Source: CAUZSN01 sp963582345 (GTDB taxonomy: Bacteria; Planctomycetota; Planctomycetia; Planctomycetales; Planctomycetaceae). Taken from it: a stretch of 16,239 nucleotides of DNA. The notes beneath the pieces were generated by a model. The model made no database searches. It was not told the DNA's origin and saw only the letters and a program-made list of their open reading frames with translations. This document shows, piece after piece, positions 1-6,768 of this stretch. A program made the translations under genes and the position numbers. The stretch covers positions 1 to 16,239 of the forward strand of contig CAUZSN010000066.1 in NCBI GenBank assembly GCA_963582345.1. The letters are read 5' to 3'. Position 1 is the stretch's first letter; each line of letters begins with the position of its first letter.

Positions 1-23
1 TCGAGTGTGAAGATGTCCTTATT

Positions 24-314
24 TCAGATCTTGACCAGGTGGCCAACGTTGTTTTTCTTGACATTTCCCAACGACTCCTTGATTTGCTTCGGAGCGACGT
101 CAAATCCGATTGCTTTACAACCATATTTCTTGACTGCTGTGATGACGATACGCCCGTCGCCGCAGCCCAGGTCGTACACCGTATCAGTTTGCTTGACCTG
201 AGCCAGTTCCGGAATTTTGGCCACCACGTTATGCGGAGTAGGCACGTAAACAACATTCGGGCTGTAATTTTTCTTATTGGCGTCTTTGGTAGTGTTCTGT
301 ATCGGCGTGGGCAC
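24..314 (-). CDS. SAM-dependent methyltransferase, cut by in-frame TGA
   Basis: This is a class I SAM-dependent methyltransferase fragment of 96 residues. Motif I is clear (V-Y-D-L-G-C-G-D-G-R, residues 46-55), followed by a post-I strand ending G-F-D-V-A-P. The P-T-P stretch near residues 25-27 and the K-E-S-L-x-N-V-K-K helix resemble a planctomycete family that I remember as about 190-220 residues long with an N-terminal signal peptide. Here no signal peptide is visible. The only upstream start is GTG at 314, 9 nt after the permease stop and without a Shine-Dalgarno. The reading frame ends at TGA 24-26, yet the next in-frame codons read N-K-D-I-F-T-L, which fits the family's continuation after V-K-I-x. 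The gene therefore looks like a pseudogene or carries a base error (CGA to TGA would suffice). The remaining 3' part lies outside the window. The methyl acceptor is unknown. Confidence 0.7.
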   Translation of the reverse strand: MPTPIQNTTKDANKKNYSPNVVYVPTPHNVVAKIPELAQVKQTDTVYDLGCGDGRIVITAVKKYGCKAIGFDVAPKQIKESLGNVKKNNVGHLVKI

Positions 315-323
315 GCAGGACTG

Positions 324-1781
324 TCAGTTGGCGGAAACAGTCATTTGTCGACTGATGAAATACAACGGCACACCGAGCAACAACGGGACAATCCCTAAAA
401 GCGACAGAGTTTTCGCATAGATGATGCTGCAATAAAGCATGTAGACGGAGGTCAGGCAAAAAATGATTGGAATGACCGGATAAAATGGCACTTGGAATGG
501 TCGCTCGATGTCGCGGTCTTTCCATCGCAGCACAAAAAGTGAGATTCCAGTCAGCAGAAAGAATGTCCAGAAGACTGGTGCGGTGCTGGCAACCAGAGTG
601 TCGAATCCTCCGAAATATTGATCCCATGACAGCGTCTTAATTCCGATTCCCTGCAACATCCCGTCAATAATGTTCCGACCAGTAGGAGTTCCGACGGCGA
701 TGATCAGAAAAATTGCAACAACCGCCTGACTCAGTATGGACCAGACCGGAACGCCGATCTTTGGATGCCAGCGTCCCAAAACCGCGAACATTCGGTGATC
801 TTCACCCAGACTCGCGTAGATCCGTGAACCCGTAAAAATCAGACCGTTCACTGCCCCTAATGCCGAGACCATGACCAGTAGACTCATACTCTTCGAACCC
901 CAATCGCCCAACATGGTCTCTAAGAGCTTTGCAGCAGGTGCGCCAGAGTCACGAGTCCCATCGAATCCTAAACCAAACATATAGGCAGCGTTAACCAACA
1001 GGTAAATTAATGTGATTCCGCCGATTCCAAACAGTAAAGCCTTCGGAATATTTCTCTGTGGATCGCGCACTTCTGCTGCGATGTATGCGACGTTATTCCA
1101 ACCGCCGTACGCATACAAAACCAAAATCATCGCCACCCCGAAGTTTGCGTCGCTCTTCGCGACGACTTGCAGAGAACCCGAACCGTCACAAATGAGACCG
1201 ACAACGATGATACCCAATACACTGACGATTTTGGCCACCGTCAGAATGTTCTGAATCGTTTTCCCCAACACAACACCCAAAAGGTTCACAAAGGACAGAA
1301 AAACGACAACACCAACCGCAAATCCGATACCCCAGGTTTCCGTAACACGGGACGCAACGAATTCGGCCCTTTCTCGATCGACGATGTTGCCGCTGGGATC
1401 CAAGTTCCATAGCGCGATCGAATAATCAGAAAACGCAAAAGCCATTGCGCCAATGCCGGTGCCGGTCATGATCACTACCAACTGACCCCAGCCAAACAAG
1501 AATCCGACCCAGGAACCGTAAGCACGCGTCAAGTAAACGTAATCACCGCCTGATCGAGGATAGGTCGTCGCCAATTCGGCGTAGCACAGTGCCCCGACAA
1601 ACACCAGTAACCCGCCCAATACCCACACCGCCATCAATTGCCATGGACCGTTGACGTTATTGAAGATCACCTGCGGCGATTTAAAGATCGCAACGCCGAC
1701 GACGATCCCGACAATGATACTGACCGTATCCCAAAAACCAAGATTCGCCGAGACTGATTCCGTTTCGTCCGCATGATTCAT
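324..1781 (-). CDS. APC-family amino acid permease
   Basis: This 485-residue inner-membrane secondary transporter belongs to the amino acid-polyamine-organocation (APC) superfamily, most like the LAT/SteT/AdiC-type members. The length and about 12 hydrophobic segments fit the family. TM1 carries the broken-helix motif G-I-V-V-G-V-A-I-F (residues 25-33), which in APC proteins binds the substrate's amino and carboxyl groups. It is followed by Y-A-E-L-A-T-T-Y-P-R-S-G-G-D-Y-V-Y, a typical TM2 to TM3 region, and Y-A-Y-G-G-W-N-N-V-A-Y around TM6. The C-terminus ends in a helix plus short charged tail, so the protein seems complete. ATG at 1781 is the first start in frame; no good Shine-Dalgarno precedes it. 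It lies 168 bp downstream of purA on the same strand. Substrate cannot be read from sequence. Confidence 0.9.
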   Translation of the reverse strand: MNHADETESVSANLGFWDTVSIIVGIVVGVAIFKSPQVIFNNVNGPWQLMAVWVLGGLLVFVGALCYAELATTYPRSGGDYVYLTRAYGSWVGFLFGWGQLVVIMTGTGIGAMAFAFSDYSIALWNLDPSGNIVDRERAEFVASRVTETWGIGFAVGVVVFLSFVNLLGVVLGKTIQNILTVAKIVSVLGIIVVGLICDGSGSLQVVAKSDANFGVAMILVLYAYGGWNNVAYIAAEVRDPQRNIPKALLFGIGGITLIYLLVNAAYMFGLGFDGTRDSGAPAAKLLETMLGDWGSKSMSLLVMVSALGAVNGLIFTGSRIYASLGEDHRMFAVLGRWHPKIGVPVWSILSQAVVAIFLIIAVGTPTGRNIIDGMLQGIGIKTLSWDQYFGGFDTLVASTAPVFWTFFLLTGISLFVLRWKDRDIERPFQVPFYPVIPIIFCLTSVYMLYCSIIYAKTLSLLGIVPLLLGVPLYFISRQMTVSAN

Positions 1782-1949
1782 GACTGCACTATTTCAACAA
1801 CTGAATCACCCACTCCAGGCGCCGTTTAGTGATCCTGCACCACTGACAGTACGAATGAACATCAAAACGACATTAGGAATCACGAAAAATCTGACAAACG
1901 TGCACATCGGTTCGACTTGAGTACTCTCCATATTTGAAATTGACTGCAG

Positions 1950-3233
1950 CTAATTGACTTGAATCGTTTGCTCGCGATCTGCGCCGACTGAGATTAATTC
2001 GACCGGCGCGCCAATTAGTTTTTCGATTGTGTCGACGAACTGCCGGGCCTCGTTAGGAAGATCTGCCAGCACTCGCATTTCCGAGATGTCTCTCCGCCAG
2101 CCGGGCAACGAGCGATAGATCGGCTGCACGTTCGCAAAATCTTCGACGTGATCTGGAAACTCCGTCGTATGTTCTCCGTTAATTTCGTACGCTTCGCATA
2201 TCTTTAGCTCTTCCAATTTACTCAGTACGTCCAGCAGCATAATGGCCAGCGAATCGATGCCGTTGAGCCTCGCGGAATAACCAGCCGCAACCGCATCGAA
2301 CCAGCCGCAGCGCCTCGGCCGTCCGGTGACGGTCCCATACTCCTGTCCTTGGTCGCGAAGGTGATCGCCGATTTCATCGCAAAGTTCTGTCGGAAACGGA
2401 CCGCCGCCAACACGAGTCGTATAGGCTTTGACCACTCCAATCATCGATGTGATCTCCCGCTCGGAAACGCCACTGCCGCTGTGCAATCCGCCAGCAGAAC
2501 TATTTGACGATGTTACATACGGAAACGTACCGTGATCGACGTCAAGCAAAGTACCTTGGGCCCCTTCGAACAGAATATGCTTCCCTTCAGCCAGCGCTTT
2601 GTGCAGGTAGCTGGTCGTATCGCCAACGTACGGCTGCAAACGCGCGGCATACTGAGAATACTCTTCGAAGATCGCCGCGGCGTCGAGCGGTTCAATTTCG
2701 GGATCGAGCGCTTTCAGAATGATATTTTTCTGCGCAACGATCTCCGTCAATCGTTGCCGAAATGAATCCGAATGAAACAGGTCTCCGACGCGAATTGCGT
2801 GAATTCGACTGGCCTTGTCGCGGTAACACGTGCCAATGCCGCGCATGGTCGTTCCAATTGCATCGCCTTTACGACTGTTTTCCAGAACTGCTTCCTCGAC
2901 CATGTGGTACGGGAAAACGACATGGGCTCGGCTGCTCACTAACAGGTCACCCTTGATCGACCCATTGCGCTGGACAATTCCGTCCAGCTCGTCCAGAAAT
3001 GCCTTCAGATTGATGACCACTCCCGTGGCGACCACGGAAGCAACGCCATCATGCAGAATGCCCGCCGGCAGAAGCGACAGTTTATACGTCTTGCCATCGA
3101 ACCGAACCGTGTGTCCGGCGTTGTTACCTCCCTGATACCGAACCACCACGTCGGATTCTGGAGTGATAATGTCAACAATCTTTCCTTTAGCCTCGTCACC
3201 CCACTGCAACCCGACAACCGAAGTAACTGACAC
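1950..3233 (-). CDS. purA: adenylosuccinate synthase
   Basis: PurA catalyses IMP + aspartate + GTP to adenylosuccinate, the first committed step from IMP to AMP in the cytosol. The 427 residues match the usual bacterial length (about 430). Visible family signatures are the GTP P-loop Q-W-G-D-E-A-K-G-K (residues 10-18) with catalytic Asp13, the G-G-N-N-A-G-H-T loop with catalytic His41, the V-K-A-Y-T-T-R-V-G-G-G-P-F-P-T-E segment, and the G-T-V-T-G-R-P-R-R-C-G-W-F-D IMP/GTP region. Residue 15 is Ala where most PurA proteins have Gly; I believe Ala is common in planctomycetes. The start is GTG at 3233, supported by GGAG at 3243-3246 (9-nt spacing); the nearby ATG at 3240 is out of frame. The gene appears intact. 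Confidence 0.97.
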   Translation of the reverse strand: MSVTSVVGLQWGDEAKGKIVDIITPESDVVVRYQGGNNAGHTVRFDGKTYKLSLLPAGILHDGVASVVATGVVINLKAFLDELDGIVQRNGSIKGDLLVSSRAHVVFPYHMVEEAVLENSRKGDAIGTTMRGIGTCYRDKASRIHAIRVGDLFHSDSFRQRLTEIVAQKNIILKALDPEIEPLDAAAIFEEYSQYAARLQPYVGDTTSYLHKALAEGKHILFEGAQGTLLDVDHGTFPYVTSSNSSAGGLHSGSGVSEREITSMIGVVKAYTTRVGGGPFPTELCDEIGDHLRDQGQEYGTVTGRPRRCGWFDAVAAGYSARLNGIDSLAIMLLDVLSKLEELKICEAYEINGEHTTEFPDHVEDFANVQPIYRSLPGWRRDISEMRVLADLPNEARQFVDTIEKLIGAPVELISVGADREQTIQVN

Positions 3234-3242
3234 AGTTCATGA

Positions 3243-3246
3243 CTCC
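3243..3246 (-). promoter_or_regulatory. Shine-Dalgarno of purA
   Basis: GGAG on the minus strand lies 9 nt upstream of the purA GTG codon. It decides for GTG at 3231-3233 as the start, since no in-frame ATG exists nearby and the P-loop lies only 9 residues in. Confidence 0.65.
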
Positions 3247-3319
3247 AAAATCGAAGATCTGGAAAATGTTTAACACTTTAGCCGTCTGGCGAAACAGCCG
3301 TAGGACAGTTCTTTCCAGC

Positions 3320-3340
3320 CCGTCAACCGAATCGTGACGG
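3320..3340. repeat. short inverted repeat in purA leader
   Basis: CCGTCA (3320-3325) and TGACGG (3335-3340) are perfect 6-bp arms around a 9-nt loop, about 87 bp upstream of the purA GTG. It overlaps the weak TTGACG box. It could be a leader hairpin or an operator half-site pair, or chance; the arms are short and no U-run supports a terminator for the minus-strand transcript. Confidence 0.3.
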
Positions 3341-3573
3341 CCTAAAAAGTCCGTCCTGCTTAACTTAGCTGAGTTGTTACGAAAATGTAAATCTTAGAAG
3401 CCAGTCTACTCAAAATTGCGAGACTTGGGGAGCTAGTAGACACGGGTTGGACGTACGTCGATGACAGCTCGCCGAAAATAATCAATAAAGCCTTGACGAA
3501 GTGCCGATCCTGTGTAACAGCAATTTGGTGGCAATGGCCGTCACAGATGTTCGATGCCGAGGCTGAGGCTGAC

Positions 3574-3948
3574 ATGAATCAATCCGCGAAACGAGTGCTC
3601 TTGGTCAACGACGATGACGGGTTCCTGGAGATGGTGCAAGTTGGGCTGAAGGCGCATGGCTACGATGTACTGGTCGCCCGAGATGGTTCCGAAGCCCTGG
3701 TACGGGCAGAACGGGATAATCCAGATTTAGTCGTTTTGGACCTAGTCATCCCCAAACGCAGCGGATTTTCTGTGCTGGCCCACCTGCGCAATGGAAACAT
3801 CCGAAGACAGCGAATCGTGATAGTATCCGGAAATCACGAGCCCCATTATCAAAAATTCGCCATGTCACAGGGCGCGGATGCGGTCCTGCTGAAACCGTTT
3901 GAGGTCGACCAACTTCTGAACGAAGTCGACTTGCTACTGCAGTCATGA
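3574..3948 (+). CDS. stand-alone response regulator (CheY-like receiver)
   Basis: A 124-residue cytosolic receiver domain with no output domain, so it probably works as a phosphorelay intermediate or by protein-protein contact. All receiver landmarks are present: acidic pair Asp13/Asp14 in L-V-N-D-D-D, phospho-acceptor Asp56 in V-V-L-D-L-V-I-P, the switch Ser85 in I-V-S-G, and Lys107 in L-L-K-P-F. The ATG at 3574 is chosen because the domain begins at once after it and GAGG (3565-3568) sits 5 nt upstream. An upstream ATG at 3547 would add only nine residues, D-A-E-A-E-A-D-like and not part of the fold. It has no sensor kinase neighbour in the window and is transcribed alone, convergent with the sulfur-carrier gene. 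Confidence 0.88.
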   Translation: MNQSAKRVLLVNDDDGFLEMVQVGLKAHGYDVLVARDGSEALVRAERDNPDLVVLDLVIPKRSGFSVLAHLRNGNIRRQRIVIVSGNHEPHYQKFAMSQGADAVLLKPFEVDQLLNEVDLLLQS

Positions 3949-4023
3949 CCGCTCACAGCAATAGAGTCAAAATTACGTTAGTCACCGCTCCTAGCTCGCG
4001 TTAGGGCTAAGTAACCAAGCCCC

Positions 4024-4287
4024 CTACCCTCCGCCAATTGCGGGCAAGAAATGAATCTCGCTATCTGCGCGAACCTTTTGAAATAACCCCAGGCTGCTGA
4101 CGTTTCCATCAACGGAAACAGTCAATCCTGATTTCATGCTATTCTCATCGCACAATTGTTCACGAATCCCAGGAAACTGACATTCCAGGTTCTCGATCAT
4201 CTGTCGCACATTTCTGCCTTCAACATTAACTTCTTGAACTCCGTTGGTGATTGTTCTCATCAACGATGGGATGAAAACTTGCGGCAT
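4024..4287 (-). CDS. MoaD/ThiS-family sulfur-carrier-like protein
   Basis: An 87-residue beta-grasp (ubiquitin-like) protein resembling MoaD/ThiS. It begins M-P-Q-V-F-I-P-S-L and ends F-L-P-A-I-G-G-G. A free C-terminal Gly-Gly is the part that carrier proteins of this family use for adenylation and thiocarboxylate formation. The middle V-R-Q-M-I-E-N-L matches the helix that follows strand 2 in MoaD. The start at 4287 is supported by AGGAG (4296-4300) 8 nt upstream; an upstream extension to 4362 would overlap the transglutaminase end and adds nothing family-like. It lies 28 bp after the transglutaminase stop as the last gene of that operon. No MoaE, MoeB/ThiF, JAMM protease or cysteine synthase gene is nearby, so its pathway (molybdopterin, thiamine, cysteine or protein conjugation) is open. 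Confidence 0.8.
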   Translation of the reverse strand: MPQVFIPSLMRTITNGVQEVNVEGRNVRQMIENLECQFPGIREQLCDENSMKSGLTVSVDGNVSSLGLFQKVRADSEIHFLPAIGGG

Positions 4288-4315
4288 TTGTATCGCTCCT
4301 GTAGCGCTTGTGCCA

Positions 4316-6481
4316 TTAGGTTTTTTCCATTGATCCGGTCGAGGCAGACAAAGACCGCTCAAATTGCGTGAGCAACTGATTCAGCTCGCGGACTTCTTCC
4401 CCCTGTAGCAGTTCTGCTCCGAATCGAACACGATAGAACCGCTCAACCAATTCGAACGGAAAGTCCACCAGTTCTGGACTCATAAGAATCTCAGAAAAAT
4501 CACGTTGCGCCACATTGGCGAATTCTCGCTGAGTCTGCGATCTTGCTCGCACCAAACCTTGAGCGGCCAGAAGTTTTTTAAATCGCTCGTAAAAGTCGAC
4601 GCGTAATCGCACAGGAAAATGGTCTCTTATTAACGATCTCCCCGCCAGTCGCCATAGAATGTCAAATGGACTCGACAACCGCGTTCCCGGCACCAGCAAT
4701 CGACGCCATCCCCAGACAAGGCCACTCACAATCATCAACACGACGAAAACCGTGAAGAATCCTGAGACACTAAACCACCGCTTCGGCGACAGTAGCACGC
4801 TTGATGGACCGCTCAGTGACTTGACTTGGGTTTCAGCGGATATCCACCAATCAATCGCTCGATCTTTAAGCGGCAAATATAGGTCCATCTGCTGCTGATC
4901 CAATGATATTCCCACCACATAAAACGACCACCAGTTGGAAAGCATTTGTATGAAATCGTGCGAAGCGGTCAGTTGAGTTGTCATCTTCTCAACGCTGTCT
5001 GCCCTGCCAGCGGGCGTCGGATCAAGAACGACCCAGCGATTGTTGATGAACGCTTCGACCCAGGTATGCGCATGCCGCTGCTGTACGATGAACTGGCCAC
5101 TAAACTGATTTGTGATGCCACCCTTAAATCCACTGATCAATCGCGAAGGAATTCCGACGGTTCGTAACATCAATGCCAATGATGACGCGAAGTACTCGCA
5201 ATGTCCTCGCTTACGATTGAATAAGAAATCTTCAACAGGATCGATCGAAGAATCCTGAATCGATATATTCAGTGAATAGGAGAACTCTTCTGGGTTCTGC
5301 AAGTAGGCTTCCAAACGTTCCGCAATATCGATTTTCGAAGGTTCGTTCGATTCCATCGTTTGGTCGTCGAGTCCTGACTTTTCGCGTGCCAAATCACGAA
5401 GTCGCACCAAATGGGATGGCCATTCTCGGTACTGATCGAAACCTAGGTCCCAAATATCCTTAAACAGGCCGGCATGGGGCGGAACCCGATTTGATCTGCG
5501 TTTGTCAGAAAAAACGGTATAGGAAATCGGAATTGTTTTCGAAATATTCGAGTCACGAAACAACTCAGATGTGAAGAAGTGTGTCGAAGCGTCCGGAATT
5601 GAATGATCCACTCGACACGCTAGAACTGGGTGTATAGCGAATAGAATATCGGTGCCGATCGGTTGCAAGCGAATCTTTTGGCGTACTACTCCAGGCCCAG
5701 GAGCAACTGGAACTGGTTCGCGAATTCCGATCCATCGCAACTTGGACCAGCGGCTGTCCTCGTACTGTGCCAGGACTGTTCCGCGAAACAATGGTTCGTC
5801 GAATCCTAATTCGAATGCATGACCCTCAACGTCGATTCTAGCATTCGTTTCGTTATCAAACATCTGGATTTCTAAGACAGTCTCCGTACTCTCCAAAATC
5901 TGTGAGATGTCACCAAGTTGAACTTCCTCGGTAAACCCGGTTAGTACGTGTCGTCTCGCGCCCGCTGTTGTTTTGCCAAACTCCGATGCTTCCTCGCCAA
6001 ACAGGGCCTTTCCAATCCAAATCCTCGGGACGAACGCAAAAAAAACGGCTCCCACCAACAACGCAAGACATGACGTGACAACACTACCACACACGAATCG
6101 CGCATTGATCCATCGTTCACGTGGATCGTGTTGAATCGACCCTCGAGTCGTGCTGGCGTTTTGCAGTGATTGTGCCATAGACTGCGGGCCGGATGGAAAA
6201 CTCACCAGAAGCCCCGATCCAAAACCGTCGCGTCTGGTGTCCCCATGGCCATTCGTTTTGCCAGCGTGAACAGCATACTTTTCAGCGTTAGCGAAGCGTT
6301 GTTTAGCCTGATCGAGCGAAAAGATTGAGAGGGTCCACACTGCTAGAAATAAATAGCAGACCAAAGAAAATCCGTACCAGCCAGCATTCGTTAAAACGGA
6401 TGCCACGGCCAACTGCAAGATGCTTAACAAGCATAACCACCAGTACTGCCTAGGTTGCTTTCGAGGAAAATGATGATCCAT
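4316..6481 (-). CDS. TgpA-type transglutaminase, main part of a split gene
   Basis: A 721-codon frame encoding most of a DUF3488/transglutaminase membrane protein. It opens within an N-terminal membrane bundle (R-Q-Y-W-W-L then a helix with L-Q-L-A-V-A-S-V-L-T-N). Another helix lies near residues 131-150, then G-F-T-E-E-V-Q-L-G-D-I-S-Q-I-L-E-S, typical of the family. The transglutaminase core has the triad Cys428 (R-G-H-C-E-Y-F), His472 (H-A-H-T-W-V-E) and Asp487 (V-V-L-D-P-T-P). A last helix near 574-595 precedes a cytoplasmic DUF4129-like tail. In this family the catalytic domain faces the periplasm. The ATG at 6481 has no good Shine-Dalgarno and the first seven residues are out-of-frame artefact. 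I infer that residue 8 onward continues the preceding 6424-6756 frame after a 1-nt frameshift, giving about 813 residues. Role unknown; it may modify or hydrolyse peptides. Confidence 0.85.
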   Translation of the reverse strand: MDHHFPRKQPRQYWWLCLLSILQLAVASVLTNAGWYGFSLVCYLFLAVWTLSIFSLDQAKQRFANAEKYAVHAGKTNGHGDTRRDGFGSGLLVSFPSGPQSMAQSLQNASTTRGSIQHDPRERWINARFVCGSVVTSCLALLVGAVFFAFVPRIWIGKALFGEEASEFGKTTAGARRHVLTGFTEEVQLGDISQILESTETVLEIQMFDNETNARIDVEGHAFELGFDEPLFRGTVLAQYEDSRWSKLRWIGIREPVPVAPGPGVVRQKIRLQPIGTDILFAIHPVLACRVDHSIPDASTHFFTSELFRDSNISKTIPISYTVFSDKRRSNRVPPHAGLFKDIWDLGFDQYREWPSHLVRLRDLAREKSGLDDQTMESNEPSKIDIAERLEAYLQNPEEFSYSLNISIQDSSIDPVEDFLFNRKRGHCEYFASSLALMLRTVGIPSRLISGFKGGITNQFSGQFIVQQRHAHTWVEAFINNRWVVLDPTPAGRADSVEKMTTQLTASHDFIQMLSNWWSFYVVGISLDQQQMDLYLPLKDRAIDWWISAETQVKSLSGPSSVLLSPKRWFSVSGFFTVFVVLMIVSGLVWGWRRLLVPGTRLSSPFDILWRLAGRSLIRDHFPVRLRVDFYERFKKLLAAQGLVRARSQTQREFANVAQRDFSEILMSPELVDFPFELVERFYRVRFGAELLQGEEVRELNQLLTQFERSLSASTGSMEKT

Positions 6482-6756
6482 GTAAGGTAGACTAGCAGGT
6501 GCGCACCAGAAACTAGCCGCGCCTCGATGTCACCAGTCAAGAATTCTGCAGTGGCCAATCCAAACGCCAGGAAACCAAGCGCATTCGCCCAAATTGCCGG
6601 AAGTCGAATCGCTTTCCACCGTTCAGTAACGAACAAGGCTGACAAAGCCAACGGGACGGTCAAACCCGTCGGAAACGTCGCTCCTTCGGCAGCAGCCAGA
6701 ATCAGGCTCGCCAAACACACCAAACAGTAAATGCTGATTTGAAATACAGTGGTCAC
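6424..6756 (-). CDS. N-terminal membrane part of the split transglutaminase
   Basis: A 110-codon frame with GTG start at 6756, 12 bp after the DUF58 stop. It encodes hydrophobic helices (near residues 5-22, 28-44 and 56-72) and the segment D-I-E-A-R-L-V-S-G-A-H-L-L-V-Y-L-T-W, which I recognise from the start of planctomycete DUF3488/transglutaminase proteins. There it runs on directly into Q-Y-W-W-L. That continuation is found in the overlapping -1 frame (4316-6481). After Glu99 the frame reads eleven unrelated residues and stops. It is therefore best read as the first 99 residues of one gene broken by a single-base loss, rather than an independent small protein. If the shift is real, both pieces could be made and reassemble in the membrane, but this is speculative. 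Confidence 0.7.
   Translation of the reverse strand: MTTVFQISIYCLVCLASLILAAAEGATFPTGLTVPLALSALFVTERWKAIRLPAIWANALGFLAFGLATAEFLTGDIEARLVSGAHLLVYLTWIIIFLESNLGSTGGYAC
6459..6461 (-). other. apparent 1-nt frameshift site in transglutaminase gene
   Basis: On the minus strand the text is CTC GAA AGC AAC CCT-like in frame 1, while frame 2 reads CGA AAG CAA CCT AGG CAG. Adding one A to the AAA run gives CTC GAA AAG CAA CCT, that is L-E-K-Q-P-R-Q-Y-W-W, joining the two family-like halves without loss. A short homopolymer is a common place for sequencing error or a real indel. Confidence 0.75.
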
Positions 6757-6768
6757 AGGTTCGTCAGT

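Larger units (their letters stand above)
3234..3573. other. divergent intergenic spacer purA / response regulator
   Basis: About 340 bp without a convincing gene separates two divergent genes, so it should hold both promoters. On the minus strand TTGACG (3321-3326) stands 17 nt from a weak CTACGG (3298-3303), a poor candidate promoter for purA. On the plus strand TTGACG (3493-3498) lies about 75 bp before the regulator start but has no good -10 at standard spacing. A small inverted repeat at 3320-3340 is listed separately. A 71-codon minus-strand reading frame here has no Shine-Dalgarno and no recognisable domain. Confidence 0.5.

Noticed and set aside
24..26. TGA read as an amino acid (recoding or selenocysteine)
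   Set aside because: Several intact genes in the window end in TGA, the site is not at a catalytic Cys position, and no such code is known to me for this kind of organism.
3360..3575. 71-codon minus-strand frame in the purA/response-regulator spacer
   Set aside because: No Shine-Dalgarno, no domain, and it would begin on top of the regulator's start codon.
3949..4023. Possible bidirectional terminator between convergent genes
   Set aside because: Only nested 4-bp stems (TTAG/CTAA and CCTA/TAGG) with large loops and no T-run were found.
6440..6490. Programmed -1 ribosomal frameshifting to explain the split transglutaminase
   Set aside because: The local sequence CTC GAA AGC is not an X-XXY-YYZ slippery heptamer and no strong downstream stem was seen, so an indel or read error is simpler.
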